Origin: SIG701 sp045577175
GTDB lineage: Bacteria; Bacillota; Clostridia; Oscillospirales; CAG-272
Assembly: GCA_045577175.1 (NCBI GenBank)
Contig: JAZNHT010000063.1
Coordinates: forward strand, 1 to 15,423
Length of the DNA: 15,423 nucleotides
Reading direction: 5' to 3'
Within the stretch, counting starts at the first letter, position 1, and every line of letters starts with the position of its first letter. The notes beneath the pieces are model-generated. The model was not told the DNA's origin and searched no databases. It saw only the letters and a program-made list of their open reading frames with translations. This document shows positions 5,669 to 12,424 of this stretch, piece after piece. The translations under genes and the position numbers were made by a program.

Positions 5669-7753
5669 ATGAAAAGAGTTCTGTCATTTGTTTTGATCGT
5701 TTTTTTGCTCCTCGGCGCGCTTGTGCCGCTGATTTCGGCGGCGGAGCCTGTCCTGCTTACCTATCGGGCGGAGAAACCCGAGGCGTTTACGAAAAACGTC
5801 ATTGTCATCGATCCGCGCAATCATACGGGTGACAATCCCGAGCTGAAGGCGGGCGTGCATTACAATACTCCAAGCTGGGGCAAGGTGCTCTCTCTTGTGC
5901 CGCAAAAAGAGGACGGCGCGGTGATTCCGCAGTCCTTTGACGTGAAATTCACAATTGAGGAGAAGGATACGTACCATTTCGGCTTCACCATCTACGAGAC
6001 GGCGGATGCCAAGGCAGGCACGCCGCGCAAGATCGATCTGTGTCTGAACGGCGGTGAGACGTACCGCATCGTGGAGGAAGCGGTAAAGCCCGGCTCGTAC
6101 CTGTTCTATGACGGGCTGAGCGCGGAGCTTGCTCCCGGCGAGCATACGATTACAATCACGACCTGTACCTCCAACGGATTTCAGGCGGCGTTCTCCGAGA
6201 TTTACGTCGCAGGTGAAAACGTGACTCCCCCGGCGGATCAGGAAAATATTGCCGAGGAGGAGGAGATCGACACGACCGTGAAGGGCGAGCACAAAACGAC
6301 AAAGGGCGACACGGTCAAATCCCTCGTCGGTACGGCATCCATGCCGAGCGTGTTCACCTATGCCGACAAGCTCGATCTCTCCGCAGAGATGGCCGCGCAG
6401 AAGGGATCCGATAAGAACAAAAATCTCGTTGAGGGCTCCTCCGGCGATTACTACATCGATACCGCGTTTCAGAACGCGGCGTGCGTAATCCCGCGCAGAG
6501 AAGGCTCGATGTTCACTGATTGGGCGGAGTTTGCCATCGATTTCACCGTCCCCGAGGACGGCACGTACCACTTCTGCGTCGGCGCGTATGTGCGCGGTGA
6601 TGACGCGTGGGCGGAGAATGCCAACTGGAAGCACGCCTCCTCCGTCCGTATCGATGACGGCGAGGTATTCAGCGTAAACGAGGACGATCTCACGAATCTC
6701 GGCAAGAATACGGTCAACTACTTCCTCGGCATGTCCGCCGAGCTGACCGCAGGCACGCACACGCTGTATCTGATCGCGGACAAGCAGCTCGGTCTGAACG
6801 CGTATTTCAAGTCCCTCCACTATTACCGCGAGGGCGCGGAGCCGACCGCGCCGGTCGAGCAGGAAACGCCCGATACCCCCGTAACGCCTGTCAATCCGAA
6901 TCCGCAGCCGACCGTCACCCCCGAGGGACAGCTCACGCCGCTTTCCGAAATGCCCGAATCCATGGCAGGATCGGACATCGTGACCGTTGACGTGCGCGAT
7001 TACCAAGGAGACAACGCGAATCTTGTGAAGGGTACGGATTACACGGTTCAGTACACCTCCCAAGGCGGCTGGGGCGACGTTCTCTGCCTGATCCCGAAGA
7101 GCGCAAGCGATCCGGTTACGTACAACATCAAATTTACGGTAACGGACGGCGGTAAGTACGAATTTTCCGTCGGCATCTGGACCTCTACCGATGCAAAGAC
7201 GTCCACGCCACGCAAGATAGACGTCTTTGTGGACGGCGGCGAGAAGTACCGCATTGTGGAGACGCCGACGGTCGCTGTCAATCAGGTTGCCAATTTCTAC
7301 GGACTGACGCTGGATCTGAAGCCGGGCGAGCACACGTTCTCCTTCCAGACGTGTACGCAGAACGGCTTGCAGGCGTATCTGCACTCCTTCTCCTACGCAA
7401 TGACGGAGTCGTCCGAGAAGTACGATCCCGCGATTGAGGCGACGTGGGACGACAGCAACGCCCCCGAAGGCGAGACCGTGTACGTGGAGGCGAAGCCGGT
7501 GATCGTTCTGACGGAGGAGGAGAGCACCACGCCCGAGGTGGATGCGGATCCCGTCGAGACGGATACCGCACCGGACACAGATACGACCGAGACGGATTCC
7601 ACCGAGACGGACACGACTGCGCCCGATACAACTGCGGCGGATACGACCGCTGACGCAGGTGTGCCGATGGGCGCACTGATCGGCATTGGTGCCGCAGCTG
7701 TGGCGGTGATCGCGGTGGTCGCCGTGATTCTTTCTAAGAAAAAGAAAAAATAA
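5669..7753 (+). CDS. Large secreted, membrane-anchored protein with three carbohydrate-binding-like modules
   Basis: A 694-residue exported protein. The ATG at 5669 has an AAAGGAA site upstream and begins a signal peptide with a long hydrophobic core (about 4-24, cut near Ile-Ser-Ala-Ala). Three beta-rich modules follow at about 44-182, 228-387 and 434-578. Modules 1 and 3 are close relatives: both have TPRKID followed by a (N/D)GGE-x-YRIVE strand, then PGEHT and a CT-x-NG(F/L)QA ending. Module 2 is more distant but has AGTHTLYL in the matching place. A GEHT-type strand near the end of a sandwich recalls CBM6/CBM35-like folds; that is a resemblance only. The linker at about 615-662 is a Thr/Asp/Glu repeat, then a hydrophobic anchor (about 665-688) and a KKKKK tail. 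There is no catalytic motif and no LPXTG. It is a likely surface polysaccharide-binding or scaffold protein of unknown ligand. Confidence 0.85.
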   Translation: MKRVLSFVLIVFLLLGALVPLISAAEPVLLTYRAEKPEAFTKNVIVIDPRNHTGDNPELKAGVHYNTPSWGKVLSLVPQKEDGAVIPQSFDVKFTIEEKDTYHFGFTIYETADAKAGTPRKIDLCLNGGETYRIVEEAVKPGSYLFYDGLSAELAPGEHTITITTCTSNGFQAAFSEIYVAGENVTPPADQENIAEEEEIDTTVKGEHKTTKGDTVKSLVGTASMPSVFTYADKLDLSAEMAAQKGSDKNKNLVEGSSGDYYIDTAFQNAACVIPRREGSMFTDWAEFAIDFTVPEDGTYHFCVGAYVRGDDAWAENANWKHASSVRIDDGEVFSVNEDDLTNLGKNTVNYFLGMSAELTAGTHTLYLIADKQLGLNAYFKSLHYYREGAEPTAPVEQETPDTPVTPVNPNPQPTVTPEGQLTPLSEMPESMAGSDIVTVDVRDYQGDNANLVKGTDYTVQYTSQGGWGDVLCLIPKSASDPVTYNIKFTVTDGGKYEFSVGIWTSTDAKTSTPRKIDVFVDGGEKYRIVETPTVAVNQVANFYGLTLDLKPGEHTFSFQTCTQNGLQAYLHSFSYAMTESSEKYDPAIEATWDDSNAPEGETVYVEAKPVIVLTEEESTTPEVDADPVETDTAPDTDTTETDSTETDTTAPDTTAADTTADAGVPMGALIGIGAAAVAVIAVVAVILSKKKKK

Positions 7754-7760
7754 TACAGGA

Positions 7761-7788
7761 AAAATCCGCAGAAAACTGCGGATTTTTT
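7761..7788 (+). terminator. Intrinsic terminator of the large surface-protein gene
   Basis: AATCCGCAG-AAAA-CTGCGGATT forms a perfect 9-bp stem followed by a T tract, starting eight bases after the stop codon. Confidence 0.92.
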
Positions 7789-7873
7789 GTATGGGAAGGA
7801 GATTTTGCAACAGGATTACGGAGCAGGAGGTGTGGGCTGCGCGACACGCCCCGCCTGCACCGTGTTCTTACGC

Positions 7874-7905
7874 AAAAAACGGATGCCCCGAAGGACATCC
7901 GTTTT
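7874..7905 (-). terminator. Terminator of the kinase-yjbQ operon (near-symmetric)
   Basis: On the minus strand AAAACGGATG and CATCCGTTTT form a 10-bp stem around a 10-base loop, with six T residues at the 3' end. It lies about 25 bases past the yjbQ stop codon. With A residues on the other side it could also stop transcription from the plus strand. Confidence 0.88.
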
Positions 7906-7929
7906 GCAAGACTTTTGTAAAAAGCCGCC

Positions 7930-8424
7930 TTACTCGCCCATGACCATGACCTGAACCGTTCTGGTGCGGCCGCGGGTCTGATCCCAGTCGATGAAATGAA
8001 CGCGACCGAACTCGCCGAGGTCAGCCTCGCCGTTTTCGATAACGACAGTCACGTTTCTGCCGATGATGGAGGAACGCAGATGCGCGTCCGTGTTGTGGCA
8101 GCCGAAGTTGTCCTCGCCGTGCTCCTCGGCAAAGACGAGAGCCTCGTGACCCGGATGCAGATACATGCCCTCATAGCGGCACGTAGGGATCCACTCCTCA
8201 AATACGTTGACGAGATCCTGCTGGAGCGTCTCCAGACCGGTCATGGACATATCGAAAGCGCACTCCTGCGTGATGACGGAGCAGGTCGTGTGATGGGAAT
8301 ACACAACGACGATGCCGTCCTTGACGTTTGCTTCCTTGACGATTTCCTTCACCTGCTCGGTGATGTCGTGGAAGCTGACCGCGCGGTGGCGGGATTCTAC
8401 TTTGAAAGATTTACGAAGTACCAT
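7930..8424 (-). CDS. yjbQ: YjbQ-family (UPF0047) protein, annotated as secondary thiamine-phosphate synthase
   Basis: A 164-residue protein; the whole family is about 130-165 residues. The start at 8424 is preceded by AAAGGAG at good spacing. Family hallmarks are present: SHHTTCSVITQE (43-54), the His/Thr/Gln/Glu active-site strip; HNTDAHLRSSIIG (110-122); and GEFGRVHFIDWD followed by an Arg-x-Arg-Thr strand (138-155). Members can weakly make thiamine phosphate in place of ThiE, but the physiological reaction is not settled. It is cytoplasmic. It is the last gene of the kinase-amidohydrolase-TIM run, 116 bases after the TIM-like gene, with a terminator after it. That company suggests a role tied to sugar-phosphate chemistry rather than to thiamine, but this is inference; no thiamine gene or TPP riboswitch is seen nearby. 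Confidence 0.92.
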   Translation of the reverse strand: MVLRKSFKVESRHRAVSFHDITEQVKEIVKEANVKDGIVVVYSHHTTCSVITQECAFDMSMTGLETLQQDLVNVFEEWIPTCRYEGMYLHPGHEALVFAEEHGEDNFGCHNTDAHLRSSIIGRNVTVVIENGEADLGEFGRVHFIDWDQTRGRTRTVQVMVMGE

Positions 8425-8453
8425 GGGTTTCTCCTTTGTTTTTCAATTTTGGC

Positions 8454-8533
8454 GGGCGGATACAGGATCCGCCCCTACGGGGATTGATGGGATCGTTTTG
8501 TGTCCGTTGTAAGGGCGCATTCCATATGCGCCC
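8454..8533. repeat. Pair of palindromic repeats between the TIM-like gene and yjbQ
   Basis: GGGCGGAT-ACAGG-ATCCGCCC (8454-8474) is followed by CCTACGG, and GGGCGCAT-TCCAT-ATGCGCCC lies at 8513-8533. Both have perfect 8-bp arms. This layout matches palindromic repeats common in the intergenic spaces of gut Clostridia. Located inside an operon, they may act as processing or mRNA-stability elements. Confidence 0.65.
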
Positions 8534-8540
8534 GTTCGGC

Positions 8541-9248
8541 TCACGCGTTCTGCTTCTTCAGATCGTCAGCGGCGCGGCGGGTAGCGGCGATCATCTCGTC
8601 GATCATGGCGATCGGATCCTCCGCGTTCATGATGCCGGAAGCGGCACCGGCAGCCTCGGAGCCTGCCATAATGAAATCGTAAACCTGCTGACCGTTGGTG
8701 ATGCCGGCAGCCTGCTCTACCATGATGTCGTCGTAGATTTCCTTGATTACGCGGATGGAATCCTTGACGTATGCCATGGGACTGACGCCGTTGCCGCCGC
8801 CGATGATTTCGGACGGCTCGGGATTGATGATGTCGGGATGAAGCTGTGCGATCGCCTTTGCCTCGGCAAGCGTATCGGCGCACGCAAATACGAGAAAGTC
8901 AAGCTCTCTTGCGCGGTCGATGGTCGCCTTCATCTGGGGCAGGCTCATCGGCTTCTCGCAGTGATTGATGACGACGCCCTGCGCACCGGCAGCCTTCAGC
9001 CCCTCGGGGAGGGTGTCAGCCATGCCGCGTCCCGGACGGAGCGTATCCATGTACGGAGCGAGGACGATCAGGTGCTTCGTGTTCTGCACAACCTGGCGGA
9101 TTTCAACAGCCGGGCAGATGAAAAGCACGTCGATGTCGTACTTCTCGGCAGCCTTGTCGGCGGCGATGGCGTACTCAAGCACCTTATCGCCATAGATGTA
9201 GTTCTTCGTTCCAATCTCAAAATAGGGGGTTCTGATCTTCGGTTTCAT
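8541..9248 (-). CDS. Triose-phosphate-isomerase-family protein (archaeal-length, divergent active site)
   Basis: A 235-residue TIM barrel. The start at 9248 has an AAAGGAA site; upstream sequence in frame is repeat DNA. It follows archaeal triose-phosphate isomerases in length and motif order. Lys15 sits in GTKNY, where archaeal enzymes have N-F-K-T-Y. His96 lies in INHCEKP (95-100), corresponding to NHSE. Glu144 lies in INPEPSEIIGGG (141-152), corresponding to VEPPELIGTG. AAGITNG (180-186) and a Gly-rich AGAASG stretch (200-205) form the phosphate site. So the catalytic Lys, His and Glu remain, but the usual Asn two residues before the Lys is Gly13. Other conserved positions also differ (PY for QH near 65). 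It probably isomerises a different small phosphorylated ketose or aldose, such as a tetrulose phosphate; known TIM paralogues do this in erythritol and threitol catabolism. Third gene of the operon. Confidence 0.82.
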   Translation of the reverse strand: MKPKIRTPYFEIGTKNYIYGDKVLEYAIAADKAAEKYDIDVLFICPAVEIRQVVQNTKHLIVLAPYMDTLRPGRGMADTLPEGLKAAGAQGVVINHCEKPMSLPQMKATIDRARELDFLVFACADTLAEAKAIAQLHPDIINPEPSEIIGGGNGVSPMAYVKDSIRVIKEIYDDIMVEQAAGITNGQQVYDFIMAGSEAAGAASGIMNAEDPIAMIDEMIAATRRAADDLKKQNA

Positions 9249-9324
9249 ATTTGTATTCCTTTCGGTATTGATTTGTGGTGTATGGAAGGGATAACAGATC
9301 GTCAGCAAAGCGAAACTGTTTGCC

Positions 9325-9516
9325 ACTTTTCTTTGACACCACGGGCGCAAAGAAAAGTTAACAAAAGAAACGCCGATACGCAAGGGCTGCGCGCCCTTGC
9401 AACCGCGCCACCTTTTAAAAAAGGTGGACGAAAACTTTTGGGCAGGGTTAACTAAATCCTCTTTTTTGCCCAAAAGGTTTTTGGGGGCGTGGGGGCTTTT
9501 TTCAAAAAGCCCCCAC
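9325..9516. repeat. Composite element of five consecutive perfect hairpins
   Basis: In the 270-base gap between the amidohydrolase stop and the TIM start five inverted repeats follow one another. They are ACTTTTCTTTG/CAAAGAAAAGT (9325-9358), GCAAGGGC/GCCCTTGC (9380-9400), CCACCTTTT/AAAAGGTGG (9408-9427), CTTTTGGGCA/TGCCCAAAAG (9435-9476) and GTGGGGGCTTTT-type arms (9489-9516). The whole resembles a non-coding mobile or repeat cassette. The last hairpin sits five bases past the amidohydrolase stop codon and could slow or end some transcripts, although no long U run follows it on the minus strand. Confidence 0.65.
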
Positions 9517-9520
9517 ATCG

Positions 9521-10594
9521 TCACTCCCCGTAAATGGACTTTCTTGCGCCTTCGATCATGCGGACGGCGTTATTGTACATGACGTCCTCGACGTCCTCTT
9601 TGGTGAGACCGAGGGTAGCGCACGCTCTCTTGAACGCGAGCAGCTCCTCGTAGCAGAAGAACGTGATCTTCTCCGCCTCCTCGGGTGAGACCTCGCGGAG
9701 GTGCGGATCCTGGCTCGGATCGCCGTACAGTCCCGGCGGAACGAGGTTGATATACGTACCGTTTTCCTCAATGCGGTGCGTGCGCATACGGAGAATCGGC
9801 ATATCCGTACCGAACAGCAGATGCTTCGCACCTGCGTGGCGGAGCACCTCCGTGATCGCGTACTCACAGCAGTTCGCGGTGAAATCGTACATCAGATCCG
9901 GGTACTTATCGAGAATATCAAAAGCGTCGCCGATGTCCTCCTTCACGTAAGCGCGACCGATGTGCGCGATGACGAGACGGATGTTCGGGAACTCCTCCTT
10001 GATCTCGGCGATCTGCGCGAGATTCACGGGATCCTGGAGTCTGCCCTTTCTCGGGATGTGGAGCATCACGATCGCGCCGAGCTCATCCATTCTCTTCAGC
10101 TGCTCCTTCGGGAAGAAGTCGAAGATGCGGATTTCCGCCTCGGGCAGGTACTTCGGCGAAAGATCGAGATACGATTTGATACCGAGGAAGCCGCCCTTGC
10201 GGATCGCTGCTTCCACTTCATCCGCGCTCTGCTTCGGGTGGGAGAAGTACAGAGACGGCCAGCCGCTCTGCCCCGCAGCCTCAACAATGTACGCGTTCAT
10301 TTCGTCCGCGCCGCCGTCTCCCTCGCCTGCATTGGCAAAAATGAGAGCGGATACGTCCTTGCCGGGGAACATGAGGCGGTACGTTTCCTGCAAGTCCTCA
10401 ATGCTGTTGTCTTTGGCAACGAGATGCGGCCACAAAACACAGCGTGCTACCTCATCGGGATCAACGGGCTTCTTGGGAAGATGCTCCTCCTTCCAGACGT
10501 GCGTGTGGAAGTCGATGATCTTCTCCGGGAGGAAATCGCGGAGCTCCTCCTCATAGATTCTCTTGTCGTTTTCGGTTACGGTAAAAAGTGCCAT
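9521..10594 (-). CDS. Metal-dependent amidohydrolase (Amidohydrolase_2 / lactonase-like)
   Basis: A 357-residue TIM-barrel hydrolase. The start at 10594 is set by an AAAGGAG site eight bases upstream; the extra upstream frame is repeat DNA. Metal ligands of the family are all in place: His30 and His32 in IDFHTH (27-32), His179 in MLHIPRKG, His211 in VIAHIGRAY and Asp264 in LFGTDMP. The layout fits the Amidohydrolase_2 (PF04909) group, which includes sugar-acid lactonases, 2-pyrone-4,6-dicarboxylate lactonase and ACMS decarboxylase-like enzymes. It lacks a signal peptide, so it is cytoplasmic. As the second gene of the operon after a sugar kinase, a lactone- or ester-opening step in sugar breakdown is plausible. 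The substrate cannot be read from the sequence, and a decarboxylase is also possible. Confidence 0.88.
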   Translation of the reverse strand: MALFTVTENDKRIYEEELRDFLPEKIIDFHTHVWKEEHLPKKPVDPDEVARCVLWPHLVAKDNSIEDLQETYRLMFPGKDVSALIFANAGEGDGGADEMNAYIVEAAGQSGWPSLYFSHPKQSADEVEAAIRKGGFLGIKSYLDLSPKYLPEAEIRIFDFFPKEQLKRMDELGAIVMLHIPRKGRLQDPVNLAQIAEIKEEFPNIRLVIAHIGRAYVKEDIGDAFDILDKYPDLMYDFTANCCEYAITEVLRHAGAKHLLFGTDMPILRMRTHRIEENGTYINLVPPGLYGDPSQDPHLREVSPEEAEKITFFCYEELLAFKRACATLGLTKEDVEDVMYNNAVRMIEGARKSIYGE

Positions 10595-10648
10595 GTATGT
10601 ATCTCCTTTACGGGATAATGTGTTGTTTGGTAGGATAGGGAATGTGTT

Positions 10649-10724
10649 GTAGGGCGGGGGCTTGCTCCCGCCGTTTTTTAGATTGCGGCTGTCTTGCGCG
10701 GCGGGACACAAGGCCCCGCCCTAC
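10649..10724. mobile_element. 76-bp palindromic element with 11-bp terminal inverted repeats (MITE/REP-like)
   Basis: GTAGGGCGGGG (10649-10659) and CCCCGCCCTAC (10714-10724) are perfect terminal inverted repeats. An internal GGCGGG/CCCGCC hairpin is followed by TTTTTT on the plus strand. It lies in the 150-base gap between kinase and amidohydrolase genes and does not code for protein. Target-site duplication is not evident. Whether it moves is unknown. Confidence 0.6.
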
Positions 10725-10743
10725 GGGAATGGCGGAATTTCCC

Positions 10744-12228
10744 TCAAATGCCGTACACGCTGCCGAGCGCGGCGGCGTTCTTTTTGTACGCTTCAAAATG
10801 CTTTGCGTATCTCGCGGCATCGTCTGCGTCGGGATACACCACCGTCTCGCGGATCGCGAGCTTTTTGTATCCGTCCCGCACGTCCGCGTACAGACCGCAT
10901 CCGACACCGGCGAGCACAGCCGCGCCCACACAGGCGAGATCGGCCACCTCCGGGATGCGCACGGGGAGATTGGCAATATTCGCAAGCATCTTCGTCCAGA
11001 TCGGGCTCTTGGACGCGCCGCCTGCGAGCTTCAGACCGTCCGCGGACGGCTTCACAGCGAACGATTCCATCATCCACACCGCCTGAAAAACAACGCCCTC
11101 CATGATCGCCGCGGCGATGTCAAAGCGATCGTGCGACAGGTCAAGTCCGATGAGCGTGCCCTTGGAAAAATCCGCGCCGTCCTTGCATTTGCCGGAGAAC
11201 GGGTAGAAGAACAGCCCGTCCTCGGCGGCGTGACGCGCCTCTGCCTCCGTATCGATCACGGAGAACGGGATTTTTTCGCCGTCGCCCTGCACCGTCAGCT
11301 TGCGCCGCCACCACTCCAGCGATACACCGCCGGAGGAGAGGGACAAAAGCGATCCCCACATGCCGGGGACTGCAGAGACAGACTGCGCAAGCGATCCCGT
11401 GAAGTCCGGCTTATCTCCGATCGCGGTCACAACCCACGCCGTGCCCGAGCCGATCAGGATGTCGCCCGATTCGGTCGCACCGGCACCGAGCGCCACGGCG
11501 TACTGATCGTGCGCGCCCGTGACAAGCACCGCATTCTCGGAAAGACCGAGCTCCTCAGCCGCCTTTGCGGTCAGATGCCCGATGCACGTCCCCGACGGGA
11601 CGACTTTTGCAAGCTGCTCCTCACGGATGCCGGCAAACACGAGCATCTCAGGATCGTACTTCCCCTCGCGGATGTTGTAGAACTGGTTGATGCCCGCATC
11701 CGACGGATCCAGCGCAGGAATGCCCGTCATCTTCGCGCTGACGTAATCCGGCACGGTCAGAAACATCGAAGCCTTCGCAAAGATTTCCGGCTCGTTTTTC
11801 TTCATCCAACGGATCTGGAGCACGGGAAGTCCCGGATCAAGCTCCCAGCCCGTTTTTTCGTAAATCACCCGTGCGCTGCCAAATTCCTTTACAAATTCCG
11901 CGCGCTCCGCCTCGCACCGCGCATCGTTCCACACGATCGCCGGACGCAGCGGCGTGAAATTTTCGTCCACGGGGACGACGGTGCCGCCCTGCAAGGAAAG
12001 CGAGATCGCGGCGACGTTCTGCCCGATTTCGGCAGAGGGGACGGCTTCGCGCACCGTTTCGACGATGGCGCACCACCAGTCCTCGGGATTCTGCTCGTTC
12101 ATTCCGACGGCAGGGGAGGAAAGATCGTACGGGCGGTACGCGCTTCCGACAAGCGCGCCGTCCTCGGCAAAGAGGATCGTTTTCGTGCCGGTCGTGCCGA
12201 CGTCGATCCCCAGAAGATACTTTTTCAT
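10744..12228 (-). CDS. FGGY-family carbohydrate kinase (xylulokinase-like)
   Basis: A 494-residue cytoplasmic ATP-dependent sugar kinase, a normal length for the family. The ATG at 12228 follows a GGGAG site; a longer frame upstream runs through the promoter. Domain 1 opens with GIDVGTTGTK (7-16), the phosphate-binding loop, and has WNDAR (100-104), typical of FGGY substrate sites. Domain 2 has GAHDQYA (238-244) with Asp241 as the likely catalytic base, GSGTAW (260-265), and LAGGASKSPIW (401-411), the adenosine-binding motif. Overall shape is nearest xylulokinase, but the GAHDQ box is also found in other FGGY branches, so the sugar is open: pentulose, tetrulose or a sugar derivative. It is the first gene of the kinase-amidohydrolase-TIM-yjbQ run and diverges from the GH36 gene across a 196-base control region. 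Confidence 0.92.
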   Translation of the reverse strand: MKKYLLGIDVGTTGTKTILFAEDGALVGSAYRPYDLSSPAVGMNEQNPEDWWCAIVETVREAVPSAEIGQNVAAISLSLQGGTVVPVDENFTPLRPAIVWNDARCEAERAEFVKEFGSARVIYEKTGWELDPGLPVLQIRWMKKNEPEIFAKASMFLTVPDYVSAKMTGIPALDPSDAGINQFYNIREGKYDPEMLVFAGIREEQLAKVVPSGTCIGHLTAKAAEELGLSENAVLVTGAHDQYAVALGAGATESGDILIGSGTAWVVTAIGDKPDFTGSLAQSVSAVPGMWGSLLSLSSGGVSLEWWRRKLTVQGDGEKIPFSVIDTEAEARHAAEDGLFFYPFSGKCKDGADFSKGTLIGLDLSHDRFDIAAAIMEGVVFQAVWMMESFAVKPSADGLKLAGGASKSPIWTKMLANIANLPVRIPEVADLACVGAAVLAGVGCGLYADVRDGYKKLAIRETVVYPDADDAARYAKHFEAYKKNAAALGSVYGI

Positions 12229-12254
12229 GGGTGTCTCCCTTCGTGGGTTGTGAC

Positions 12255-12273
12255 TATATATTTCCAATATATA
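12255..12273. promoter_or_regulatory. 19-bp perfect palindrome at the kinase start region (operator candidate)
   Basis: TATATATT-TCC-AATATATA has perfect 8-bp arms. It lies just downstream of the predicted kinase -10 box, over the expected transcription start, where a repressor would block initiation. The regulator itself is not in the window. Confidence 0.5.
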
Positions 12274-12302
12274 ATGATAACAGATTTTTGCCCGTTTTGC
12301 AA
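12274..12302 (-). promoter_or_regulatory. Probable promoter of the kinase operon
   Basis: On the minus strand TTGCAA (12297-12302) and TATCAT (12274-12279) are 17 bases apart; they match consensus at 4 and 5 of 6 bases. The predicted start falls inside the 12255-12273 palindrome. Confidence 0.5.
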
Positions 12303-12353
12303 GGGCTTGCGGCGTTTTTCTCAAAAATTCCGCCATTGTTTCCGACCATCCCC

Positions 12354-12382
12354 TTGACAGTGATTTTTCGCGCGTGTATAAT
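12354..12382 (+). promoter_or_regulatory. Sigma-A promoter P5 (perfect consensus) of the GH36 gene
   Basis: TTGACA at 12354-12359, a 17-base spacer and TATAAT at 12377-12382. The predicted start near 12389 leaves a leader of about 36 bases. Confidence 0.88.
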
Positions 12383-12424
12383 ATTGTTAAAAATCTCTCT
12401 CTGTTTTTGAAAAAGGAGTTCACT

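Noticed and set aside
3328..7753. Sortase (LPXTG) anchoring of the surface proteins
   Set aside because: Neither C-terminus has an LPXTG-like motif before the hydrophobic segment. They end as simple Lys/Arg-rich membrane anchors.
5684..7810. Long minus-strand frame (708 codons) opposite the large surface protein
   Set aside because: It is an Arg/Leu/His-rich antisense shadow, and it crosses the terminator at 7761-7788.
9325..9516. CRISPR array
   Set aside because: The hairpins differ from one another and there are no direct repeats with spacers.
10642..12357. Long plus-strand frame (571 codons) opposite the FGGY kinase
   Set aside because: It is an antisense shadow starting inside a repeat element, with no domain.
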